Source of the DNA: Ramicandelaber brevisporus
Lineage: Eukaryota; Kickxellomycota; Ramicandelaberales; Ramicandelaberaceae
Direction of reading: 5' to 3'
NCBI GenBank assembly: GCA_025201865.1
Contig: MU603210.1
Location: forward strand, 1 to 15,024
DNA length: 15,024 bases
Made by a program: the position numbers and the translations under genes. Positions 1-7,800 of this stretch are shown here, in pieces. The notes under the pieces are model-generated. The model saw only the letters and a program-made list of their open reading frames with translations. It was not told the origin of the DNA and searched no databases. Positions within the stretch are counted from its first letter, which is position 1. Every line of letters starts with the position of its first letter.

Positions 1-255
1 GAACGAAACACGGCTGATACCTGATTCGCTGGTTGGTGTGTTTGTTGAGAGAGGAGAATAGAACAAGACTCATTTACAGGTTGAGCCAATCGCGAGAATC
101 AAAGGAGTGTTTGTTTGTGTGTGTTTTTTTCTACGCAGAGTGGCGAACCTCCTTTGATCGAACAACGCCTCTAGCAGTATCGTTCGTCGCTGTTTCGGCG
201 CACACTCTTCCGTAAACAACATCATCTAACTGTACCGCTCAGTGCGGGACTTTAG

Positions 256-286
256 TGTGATTTTAATGTGATTTTATGTGATTTGA
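256..286. repeat. Three direct copies of TGTGATTT(T/G)A
   Basis: Copies start at 256, 267 and 277: TGTGATTTTA, TGTGATTTTA, TGTGATTTGA. The 10-11 bp spacing is close to one helical turn, so a bound protein could see them on one face. No function can be assigned from sequence alone. Confidence 0.6.
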
Positions 287-437
287 TGGGAGGAAGAACA
301 AGGAGGAGGGGATGCATTTTACGTAACTGACATGCTGCTTTTTATGTAGAGTGTATTATACTGGGAAAAAACAAACAAACGCAAGCAGTAAAGACATTGT
401 CCTTCAAGCAACGTTTACGTATTCTGCTAGATTTTGT

Positions 438-443
438 TTTATT
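438..443 (-). terminator. Candidate poly(A) signal AATAAA
   Basis: The plus-strand hexamer TTTATT reads AATAAA on the minus strand. It lies about 42-47 nt past the TGA at 487-485. This is a normal place for a cleavage and polyadenylation signal, so the RING locus transcript probably ends here rather than near the TAG at 1180-1178. Confidence 0.45.
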
Positions 444-484
444 GCGACTCAAACTTGATACATTTCTCAAGTTTATACTTAAAG

Positions 485-577
485 TCAAGATTCATCCTCA
501 AGTTGGCTAGCTGGAAGCCGATTGGACGAAAGACACATTGGACAGCGAATGACAATCGATGCTCCAGTGTTACCATC

Positions 578-632
<55 letters not shown>

Positions 633-1129
633 TCTTCGCCATTGGAGCCATCCGAATAAAGGAACGCGCGAAGTGAACGATGTAAGCACAGGCGATGGAA
701 ACTATGGCCACAGCGTGGAAGACTCAAGTAGTCGGACTGTGTCCATCGAGAGTCATTTGCAGCGTGCTCACCATTGGGTTGAAGGCGCTCGTGGCGACGA
801 AGACGTAAAATACTGCGCAAAGTGGATAAGGCGGCCTCACGATGACGGCTCTCGACAATGGCACGACCGCCGACTAGTCTCTCCGGGTTCTCTTCTGTAG
901 TCACTGAACCAATGAGTGAACCTTGCATTGTCGTCGATGCTGACGTTGTGGTTGACATTGATGCTGAGATTGATACGTTTCCTTCAGAGCGAAATTGATT
1001 CAGTGATGGTCGATGACGTGGACCAATGCTATCACTCGGCGTCGGCCCGAACTCGCAGCAGCGAGCGTCTGCCAGCATGCAGTTCTCCTCGTCTGGCTGC
1101 GGGTCAGAGCGAGATGAATTACGGTTCAT
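485..1129 (-). CDS. Half-RING protein segment, probably the 3' part of the upstream RING gene
   Basis: From its first ATG this frame encodes 214 aa and ends at TGA. The C-terminal part carries the second half of a RING: C140-x-H142-x2-H145-x2-C148, a long loop, then C196-P-M-C199. The first Cys pair is not found in this frame; the spot where CxxC might sit reads R-A-I-V. The loop between C148 and C196 is filled by an (Asn-Gly) tract from a hexanucleotide repeat. The ATG lies only 48 nt beyond the TAG of the upstream RING ORF and in the same frame, and that frame is open between them except for the TAG. That leaves no room for a separate terminator and promoter. I infer it is the 3' end of the same gene, reached by splicing, readthrough or before a nonsense mutation. 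A separate short gene remains possible. Confidence 0.5.
581..628. repeat. Hexanucleotide microsatellite (GTTGCC)8
   Basis: Eight perfect copies of GTTGCC on the plus strand, followed by the variant GTTGTC. On the minus strand they read GGCAAC and encode alternating Gly-Asn in the loop between the third and fourth metal-ligand pairs of the half-RING. The same repeat yields Val-Ala and Arg-Cys runs in other frames, which explains the false ORFs there. Copy number is likely to vary between strains without breaking the frame. Confidence 0.9.
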
Positions 1130-1212
1130 AATCTGCGAAACGAGTCCGTTAATGTCAGGCACTCCCAAGCTGCCAATCTAAGCACCTCCACCTCCTTCAT
1201 CAACGCCGTTAC
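1093..1212 (-). other. Possible in-frame 120-nt intron spanning the TAG
   Basis: On the minus strand CAG|GTAACG at 1212 is a fair donor. CTCTGAC (branch A at 1104) lies 11 nt before an AG at 1094-1093. Removing 1212-1093 deletes exactly 40 codons including the TAG, keeps the frame and joins ...GSDEEN. The total product would be 727 aa. Weak points are a nearer, out-of-frame AG at 1098-1097, and another plausible acceptor at 1133 (after TTAAC) that would end the protein a few codons later. This is a hypothesis only. Confidence 0.25.
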
Positions 1213-2788
1213 CTGAGCCATCTGCACCATCACTGGTATCACTGGTGCCACTGAGCTGATATGCTGACTGATTCTGCTGCTGTTCATTCGCGAGACGCTC
1301 TTGCATACGTCGATGCACAGCTGCATTGTATTCTGGATTGTCAGTATCAATCTCATATCGACACGTCGGGCATGTGTTTGAGATACGCAGCCAGGTGAAC
1401 AGACATGCCTCGTGAAACCGGTGCTGGCACGGCATCTCGCGAATGTTCTCGTTACTCGATCGCTGCTGTCCGTTGTGGTTGGTTGTTGCTGCTGAGGCAT
1501 CCAACTCTGATGACGAGCGAAGCTGCTCTTGGCAAACAGCGCACTGAGAAGACGCATCTACATTGGCACAGTTCACAGTTGGCAGGTTGTAGATGGCTGG
1601 TTCGGATGCTGGAGGTTGACCTTGCATGCTCTGCCCGTTTCCGCCATTACCAAAGCCCATCAAAGCACCGAGGAGTTGCACAAACGAGTCCACGTACTGA
1701 CTTCGAGCCTCCGCTTGCTCAGCTGTTGGCTCTTGTTCACCTTCAACCTCAATTATGGTTTCACGCTCAGCTGCTGATTCTGCGGTACCGACTGTGCGCG
1801 ATGGCTGTGGCACTTCAAAGCTGGCGGTGATTGAGACTGCGCTTGGCGTCATGTGGGATGGGAAACCTCCGCGAGTAATCACGACTACCGTGTATGGCTG
1901 GCCACCAAATAGACTTGGTGGTGGTGGCAAGAGCATTTGCAGCGGGAATGCTAGCTCATAGCCGGACCGTTGACGCGATACTGATGGCCGCTGTGGCGCT
2001 GTGGATGCTGCTGTTGCTGATCGCTCTCCTTCTGATGAAGAATCCGATAGAGGCTGTGCACGAGTACTACTTCTGCTGGTATTCGACGGTGCTTCTGTGC
2101 CGGACACAGACTCATCTTCGGTGCTGGATGCATTGCCACCAGGACGCTCGGCAGCAGCACCGCCAGCAGAAGTGTTATCATCGGCCTCCAAGTTGTACAT
2201 TAGAAGAAACGGCAGTGAAGGTCGAATTACAAATGGCTGTTGTTGCTGTTGCTGTTGCTGCAGTGGTTGCTGTTGCTGAGCACTCTGAGTTGGCGACATT
2301 GGCGAAACCGACGAGGGTGCCGATAAATTGTCAGCATCGGTGTCGCCCAAATTGGCGTCATTATTGGCATCACGCAACGCAAAACTCATTGTGGGTGTTG
2401 TATTTGACCGACCAATAGTTGACAAGAGTGGCTGCACATTTTGGAGCGGTGATGTTTGTTGCCGTAGCTGTTGCTGCTGCTGCTGTTGTAGCTGCTGCTG
2501 CTGATAGTCGTAATGGTCGACTAGCGCAAAGCCTGGTTCAACCACAGCCTCAAAGCGCTGGAAAAGCTGCCGAGTGTCTGCGACTGGTTCATTTTGTGAA
2601 GATGTCGAAGCAGCTGGGCCGCGGGGAAGAAACAGAAGCGTTACAGGAGTAGTTGTCGTGTTGTGGTCACTGGAGTGTGTCCTTTGCATTGACACAAACG
2701 GACGCTGCTGCTCCTGTTGCTCCAGCTGCTCCAGCTGCCCCAGTTGGCTGTAAATATTGTTGCTGTTGTTGTTGTCGTTGTTTGCCAT
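1178..2788 (-). CDS. RING-H2 finger protein, probable E3 ubiquitin ligase
   Basis: The protein is 536 aa from the first ATG. The open frame reaches back to 2866 but only through a GTG codon. A complete RING-H2 is near the C-terminus: C416-x2-C419, a 34-residue loop, C454-x-H456-x2-H459-x2-C462, C473-P-T-C476, with the W466 typical of E2-binding RINGs. An A-I-Y-N-L-P-T-V stretch just before the RING resembles the conserved I-x-x-L-P-x lead-in of RNF126-like and other RING-H2 ligases. The rest is low complexity: an Asn-rich start, Gln runs around residues 95-110 and 170-195, and Ser/Thr/Glu-rich linkers. No membrane segment is seen. The family passes ubiquitin from an E2 to substrates; the substrate is not predictable. 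The frame ends at TAG and continues open for 230 codons, so this may be a shortened form. It is transcribed divergently from EFG1. Confidence 0.8.
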   Translation of the reverse strand: MANNDNNNSNNIYSQLGQLEQLEQQEQQRPFVSMQRTHSSDHNTTTTPVTLLFLPRGPAASTSSQNEPVADTRQLFQRFEAVVEPGFALVDHYDYQQQQLQQQQQQQLRQQTSPLQNVQPLLSTIGRSNTTPTMSFALRDANNDANLGDTDADNLSAPSSVSPMSPTQSAQQQQPLQQQQQQQQPFVIRPSLPFLLMYNLEADDNTSAGGAAAERPGGNASSTEDESVSGTEAPSNTSRSSTRAQPLSDSSSEGERSATAASTAPQRPSVSRQRSGYELAFPLQMLLPPPPSLFGGQPYTVVVITRGGFPSHMTPSAVSITASFEVPQPSRTVGTAESAAERETIIEVEGEQEPTAEQAEARSQYVDSFVQLLGALMGFGNGGNGQSMQGQPPASEPAIYNLPTVNCANVDASSQCAVCQEQLRSSSELDASAATTNHNGQQRSSNENIREMPCQHRFHEACLFTWLRISNTCPTCRYEIDTDNPEYNAAVHRRMQERLANEQQQNQSAYQLSGTSDTSDGADGSGNGVDEGGGGA

Positions 2789-3098
2789 AGTTTGAACTTT
2801 GGCAAAGAGGCATGGTGTATATAGATTAGATTCAATCCACAGGTGCGCGTTGCATGGTTTCACCACGTTTATGGATCAACTCTGTCTGAGCTATGCGGCA
2901 GGTAAAAAGCCACTTCCATATGTGTGACCTCACCAATGCGTCAATACAACGTCGTTCGGTCCAAAACGTGACCGTCGCTCACTGTCCTTTGTTTTTAATG
3001 AGCCCTCAAAAACAAAAACAAGCAAGAAAAAAAAATTCAAAAAAGAAAAAAGAAAAGAAAAGAAAGCGCAAAAAGAAAGAACGCGATCGAGGAAAGGA
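2789..3098. promoter_or_regulatory. Divergent intergenic region between the RING gene and EFG1
   Basis: These 310 bp must hold both promoters. TATATA at 2818-2823 lies 30 bp from the RING start codon, which is close for a TATA box, so its role is uncertain. The EFG1 side has an almost pure A/G tract at 3008-3081, with long A runs, directly before the ATG. This is typical of an A-rich leader or nucleosome-poor promoter. No other site is claimed. Confidence 0.55.
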
Positions 3099-4370
3099 AT
3101 GCAGCGAGGAAGTGGACAAAGTAGCGGCGGCAGCGGCGGCGGTTTCAGAGGCGGCCGTGGTGGTAGTTTCAGAGGCAGCCGCGGCGGCGGCTTCAGAGGT
3201 GGACGAGGCGGTCGTGGCGGTCGTGGCGGCGGTAGTGGTGGCAGAGGACATGATGCACAACAGTCTGCCACTGCATCAACTTCCAGTAGTCTTACTGATC
3301 AGCGTGTTGCCAAGTCAGCATCGGAAATCAAGAAGCGCATTCGTGATACAGACAGAGTATTGAGACGCGAGGGATTGACGGCGACAGCTAAAGTGGACGC
3401 CGAGCGTAAGAGAAAGGCACTGGAAGTTCAGTTGGCACAGCTGCAGACACAAAAGGTAGCTGGCAAGGTTGATGACAAGTACAAAATGGTCAAGTTCTTT
3501 GAGAAGCAAAAGCTGCTAAGAAAGCTGAAGCAAGTTGAGAAGCAATTGTCAAAGTTGGAAATGAGATCTTCAGATATGGATTCGGATAAAGAACATAGTG
3601 ATAGTAATGATGACGATGATGATCAAAACAGTGAGCCTGAATTAATGGATAGCGATAATGACAGCGACAATGACGGAGATGATGAGAAGTCAGCGATCGG
3701 ATCAATGTCAGCAGATGAACTCAGTGAGCAGCGTAAAGTGCTTTATACAGATGTGTTTTACATTAGTCACTATCCAAGTGGTGAAAAGTACATTTCATTG
3801 ATGCAAAGTCCAAATAATGATGAGTCGGCAAGAAAAAGAAATGAGATGAGAGATGCCATTAGAGCAAGAATTGATGCCGGCGAATTGGTAATGGATCTGG
3901 ACAAGGTCAAGTCAAGCGCAGAGGTTGCAAAGAAGCAGTCGGTTTCTTCAGCAGCAGCAGCACTGTCATCATCATCTTCTTCTTCATCCTTGGCAAACAA
4001 GCGCAGTGGCATTGTAAATGTGATGAATGATTCGCACTATCCAGGAAGTGGCGCAGAATCTGAAATGAGTGGAACTTTGGGAGATGCTGAAAATCACACT
4101 TCAAGTGATGATGATGAAGACATGGAGGATGACACCAGTAAATCAAAGAAGAAGCGAAAGAAGTCAAAGAAGGACAATGTCAATGTCAATGATGATGAAG
4201 ATGAAGAAGATGCATCATCGAGCAAAAAGAAAAAGTCCGAAAAATCCAAAAAGTCCAAAAAGAGCAAAGACGAACAGCCCAGAAAGAAGCACAAGACCAG
4301 CAGCGCAGCGAAGGACGAGCGAGCAGCCACATTGTTGGCCCAAGACGACTTCTTTGCAGCTGCCGATTAA
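3099..4370 (+). CDS. EFG1: rRNA-processing protein EFG1 (SSU processome factor)
   Basis: The protein is 423 aa, ATG to TAA, with no intron needed. This is the ribosome-biogenesis EFG1, not the Candida transcription factor of the same name. The family acts in the nucleolus in early 18S rRNA maturation. Residues 74-154 are the signature: a basic coiled coil starting SEIKKRIRDTDRVLRRE and ending around KYKMVKFFEKQKLLRKLK. After an acidic Asp/Glu/Ser stretch (about 159-196) comes the second conserved block, VLYTDVFYISHYPSGEKYIS (214-233). The C-terminus (about 340-400) alternates acidic and Lys-rich nucleolar-type runs and ends near a DDFFAAAD tail. Unusual are residues 1-50, a Gly-Arg-rich RGG domain like those of fibrillarin and Gar1, and the total length, well above the about 233 aa of the yeast protein. 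RGG domains bind RNA and are methylated in other nucleolar proteins; that role here is inferred. Confidence 0.9.
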   Translation: MQRGSGQSSGGSGGGFRGGRGGSFRGSRGGGFRGGRGGRGGRGGGSGGRGHDAQQSATASTSSSLTDQRVAKSASEIKKRIRDTDRVLRREGLTATAKVDAERKRKALEVQLAQLQTQKVAGKVDDKYKMVKFFEKQKLLRKLKQVEKQLSKLEMRSSDMDSDKEHSDSNDDDDDQNSEPELMDSDNDSDNDGDDEKSAIGSMSADELSEQRKVLYTDVFYISHYPSGEKYISLMQSPNNDESARKRNEMRDAIRARIDAGELVMDLDKVKSSAEVAKKQSVSSAAAALSSSSSSSSLANKRSGIVNVMNDSHYPGSGAESEMSGTLGDAENHTSSDDDEDMEDDTSKSKKKRKKSKKDNVNVNDDEDEEDASSSKKKKSEKSKKSKKSKDEQPRKKHKTSSAAKDERAATLLAQDDFFAAAD

Positions 4371-4463
4371 TTATGCAAACCAACCTAATTTACACCTGCA
4401 TGTTGAAATGCTGTTTATCATTGCAGACCTGCAATGAAGTACATTGTGTTGTATCAAGCGTAT

Positions 4464-4515
4464 AGAGAGGGGAAGAGTGAAAGGAAGAGGAAGAGGAAGA
4501 TGGGGGGGAGAAGGA
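4464..4515. repeat. Purine tract with (GGAAGA)3
   Basis: The plus strand is almost all A/G, broken only by T at 4478 and 4501. It includes three tandem GGAAGA at 4483-4500 and a G7 run at 4502-4508. Such tracts can keep nucleosomes off or form triplexes; that role here is conjecture. Confidence 0.6.
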
Positions 4516-4675
4516 TAACGAGCAGATTGACTGGGAGGTGAATTGACCTGCATGCCCAACGGGAAGGTCACAATAACTATCCGTCCATCCTCTCTCCTTT
4601 TAAAACACGGCTTGGGGAACCGACCACGAGTCATCTTGAGCAACAAACCTCACTACGTACTTGCAACCTCATCTT

Positions 4676-4704
4676 GTACTCCTGTACTCCTGTACTCCTG
4701 TACT
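4676..4704. repeat. Tandem octamer (GTACTCCT)3 plus partial copy
   Basis: Perfect copies lie at 4676-4683, 4684-4691 and 4692-4699, then GTACT at 4700-4704. It lies 112-140 bp before the NMA111 ATG at the start of a T/C-rich leader. Confidence 0.85.
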
Positions 4705-4815
4705 TTTACTTTTTCTGTTGTCTTTGTTCTTTGCTCTATTTCTTTGTTTCTCTCTCTTGAATACTACCTACTATTTACTTCAGGAACCACAACCAACCAA
4801 CCAACTGACTTGGAG

Positions 4816-7800
4816 ATGCTCAGTCGAAACGACCTATCAGCTCCCAGCTCACCAGTCTCCAATGGTGCTTCTCCCAGCAGCTCCAATCCCAGCGCGACTC
4901 CACTATTGTCACGAAGACTCACTCGAGAGAACTCTGCCGTCACAATCGATCGCAGTGGCAGTATCGTGGTTGATGTCTCTCGCCTGCTGCGTCGCGATTC
5001 CCTTCTCATTCCGCGTCCTGGCCAACAACATGACGATGCCACAGCTGAATATGCCTTGGGCACGTCATCGAATGGATACAGCCCACCTGCAGGCAGTGAT
5101 ATAGCCAGCGAGAAGGACATTGCTGAAGCCGGCGTGGATGTCGACCAGTTGCACGCAGCACTGGGCCGTCGCAAAGGATTGGCTCCAACCACATCCACTT
5201 TGACACGCTCATCAACATTCAAGAGCTCATCAACACCAGCACCGCCGCCGATTTCACAGCCGCCGACCCACTTGCAAACGCCAGTTCCCCCCGGTGTGGC
5301 TATCAGTACCTCCGAGGAACACTTGCACTTTTGGGAGCGCACTATTGAGCACGCTGTCAAGGCAATTGTTTGCATCCGCGGCAATCAGCCTCGCCCATTT
5401 GACCAGGAGCGCAGCGGTCGCTTCAACGCCACTGGATTTGTCGTTGACGCTGAGCAGGGAATCATTTTGACGAATCGACATGTTGCCTGTGCTGGTCCAT
5501 TCGAAGGTGAAGCCATCTTTCTCAACCAAGAGAAGGCTGAGCTGCGCACCATTTACCGAGATCCCGTTCATGATTTTGGCTTTCTCAAGTATGATCCAAA
5601 GAAGGTGCGCTATTTCAAACCAACTTCGCTCATCCTGGACCCCAATGGCGCAGCAATCGGCACCGAGGTTAAAGTGATTGGAAATGATGCCGGAGAAGAC
5701 ATTTCGATTCTTTCTGGCCACATTTCCCGCATTGACCGCAATCCTCCATCATATGGACCGCGCACATACAACGACTTCAATACATTCTACTTGCAGTCGG
5801 CCGCATCGCTCAGCGGTGGGTCCAGCGGCTCGCCTGTGATCGATGTCGCTGGCAACGTTGTTGGCTTGCAAGCCGGTGGTCGAGTGGATTCTGCGACCAA
5901 CTACTTTTTGCCGCTGCATCGAGTTTTGCGTGCATTGGAGTTCATCAGGCGAGGCGAACCAGTGCCACGCGGCACGATCCAGGTGAAATGGGAGTACCAG
6001 TCTTATGATGCACTCTCCCGACTGGGTTTGGGCAGCAGCATCGAAGGCAATGTCCGCCGTGCCTTCCCTGATGGCAAAGGTATGCTGGTCGCTGCCACAG
6101 TGTTGCCGAGCGGTCCGTCGGACAGCATGATCACAAACAGTGACATTTTGTACTCCATCAACGGTCGCATCGTCACAGAGTTCCAGGTTGTGGACGACAT
6201 TTTGGATCGTAGCATTGGCATGCCTCTCAAGATTGTCGTCGTTCGTGAGGGCGAATTCCAATGTTTCAGTATCACTGTTCAAGACTTGCACTCAATCACT
6301 CCCGACCGTCTCTTGTATGCCACGGGTTCTGTCATTCACGACCTGTCGTACGTCACCGCCATGAACAGCGAGCATGCGGTCTCTGGTGTTTACATCGCCA
6401 ATGGCCGCGGCCCATTCCAAGGCGGCGGTGCTCTGATTGTGTCGCTGAATGGGATCGAAACACCTGACTTGGCCACATTTATGCAGGTGTACAGCACGCT
6501 TCCAGACAATGCACCAATCAGTTTTATGTGGCGTCCGCTGAGTCGAACCGATTTGCGTAACCCAGTGTTTGCCTACAATGAGCGACACTTCTTTGAGACG
6601 TGCATGTACGTTCGCAACGATGCTACGGGTCTTTGGGACAAACATGCTCTTCCCAATGTTGGTCCGGAGGTTCCACCTGTGCCACAAACGGTCAGTCTTG
6701 TCACGAATCTGCGCTCAAGTCCTGCAATTGACGCCACGACGCCATCGCTGGTGCTTGTCAAGAGTTACTCGCCACTGCAAGTCTCTGGCGGGTCGAGCAC
6801 AGTTGGCCGCGGAACTGGTGTCATCTTTGATGCAAAGAAGGGCTTGATTGTCGTCCAATCTACAGCGGTTCACAATGAACTCGCTAACATCCGCCTGACG
6901 TTTGCTCAGAAGATTAAAGTGCGCGGCCATGTCATCTTCTTCCATCCGCACCACATGTACTGCATCATTCGTTACGATCCCAAGCTGCTCGGTCGCACTC
7001 CAGTGCGCTCTGCTCAGTTCGGCGACAATGAGCTTGAGTACGACGCCGAGTATACACTGGTTGGATTTGGTGCCAATGAGACGATTAAGGCTCACCAGAC
7101 TCACATCAACGATATCAATCCGGTGGTTGGGCAGCCGCTATATCCGGCGAGATGGCGGCCAATCAACTTTGACTGGACATCAACGCGTGCTGCAACATCG
7201 CTAGTGGCGTTCTCGAGTGTGATTGTGGATTCAGACAACAAGATTGCTGGAATATGGATGGAGCATATGGATGATGACAATGACACGAGTGCCTTTTCAT
7301 ACTTTGGAATATCGACCACTCTGCTGAAACCCTTGCTCAGTCAGTATGTTGATGCTCCTTCGCTGGCTGATCAGCATTTACCCAAATTACGTTCATTGGG
7401 CATCGAATGCAGCTTCCTGTCGATTACTGCGGCCAAAGAGATTGGAGTCAACGAGTATTGGCAGCGCAAGCTCGACGTTGCTTCTCCATCTCGTCCATCT
7501 GTGATGATGGTCTCTCGTGTTGAGGCTCTTGGCAGCAGTGCTGGCATTCTCAAGCCGAACGACATTCTTCTCGAAGTCAATGGAATCATGCCCGTCAGTT
7601 TCACCGATCTGGATGCAGCCCAATCCTTCAACGACAATGTAACACTCACAATTGTTCGTGAACATGCCATCCTCCGCAACATTACAGTTCCAACTCAAGA
7701 TATTGTGCGCAACGGCAGCATTTGCAGCAGGTTTGTGTTTTGGGGCGGTGCATGTTTCCAAGAGCCGTACCGCGCACTGTTGCAACAGACTACAAACGTG

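Larger units (their letters stand above)
1..484. other. Intergenic / 3' flank of the RING locus
   Basis: I see no convincing gene here. Short open stretches exist (for example plus strand 33-215) but they lack recognisable motifs and balanced composition. Visible items are a triplet of TGTGATTT repeats at 256-284, an A-rich run near 365-380, and TTTATT at 438-443, which reads AATAAA on the minus strand. The left neighbour, if any, lies outside the window. Confidence 0.6.
4371..4815. promoter_or_regulatory. Spacer and NMA111 upstream region
   Basis: It lies between tandem genes, so it holds the EFG1 3' end and the NMA111 promoter and leader. A purine tract runs at about 4464-4515 with three GGAAGA copies. 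An octamer repeat GTACTCCT occurs at 4676-4699, followed by a pyrimidine-rich stretch. TTTACTTCAG ending at 4783 looks like a splice acceptor, so a 5' UTR intron is possible, but no clear partner donor was found. No gene is seen. Confidence 0.5.

Noticed and set aside
33-215. 60-codon plus-strand ORF at the left edge
   Set aside because: It opens at a non-ATG codon with no motif, and its length is expected by chance.
559-900. Plus-strand ORFs with Arg-Cys or Val-Ala runs
   Set aside because: They are other frames of the (GTTGCC)8 repeat, opposite the half-RING frame that has zinc-ligand motifs.
1126-1557. Minus-strand 143-codon ORF in another frame of the RING gene
   Set aside because: It overlaps the complete RING-H2 motif in the true frame and has no motif or good composition of its own.
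2930-3271. Minus-strand Pro-rich ORF
   Set aside because: It is the complement of the Gly/Arg codons of EFG1 and of the A-rich leader.
4543-4815. NMA111 start further upstream, adding a hydrophobic segment
   Set aside because: The frame opens at a TTG. The hydrophobic run is what T/C-rich DNA encodes in any frame, and it would place a membrane anchor on a nuclear protease. ATG 4552 remains only a remote option.
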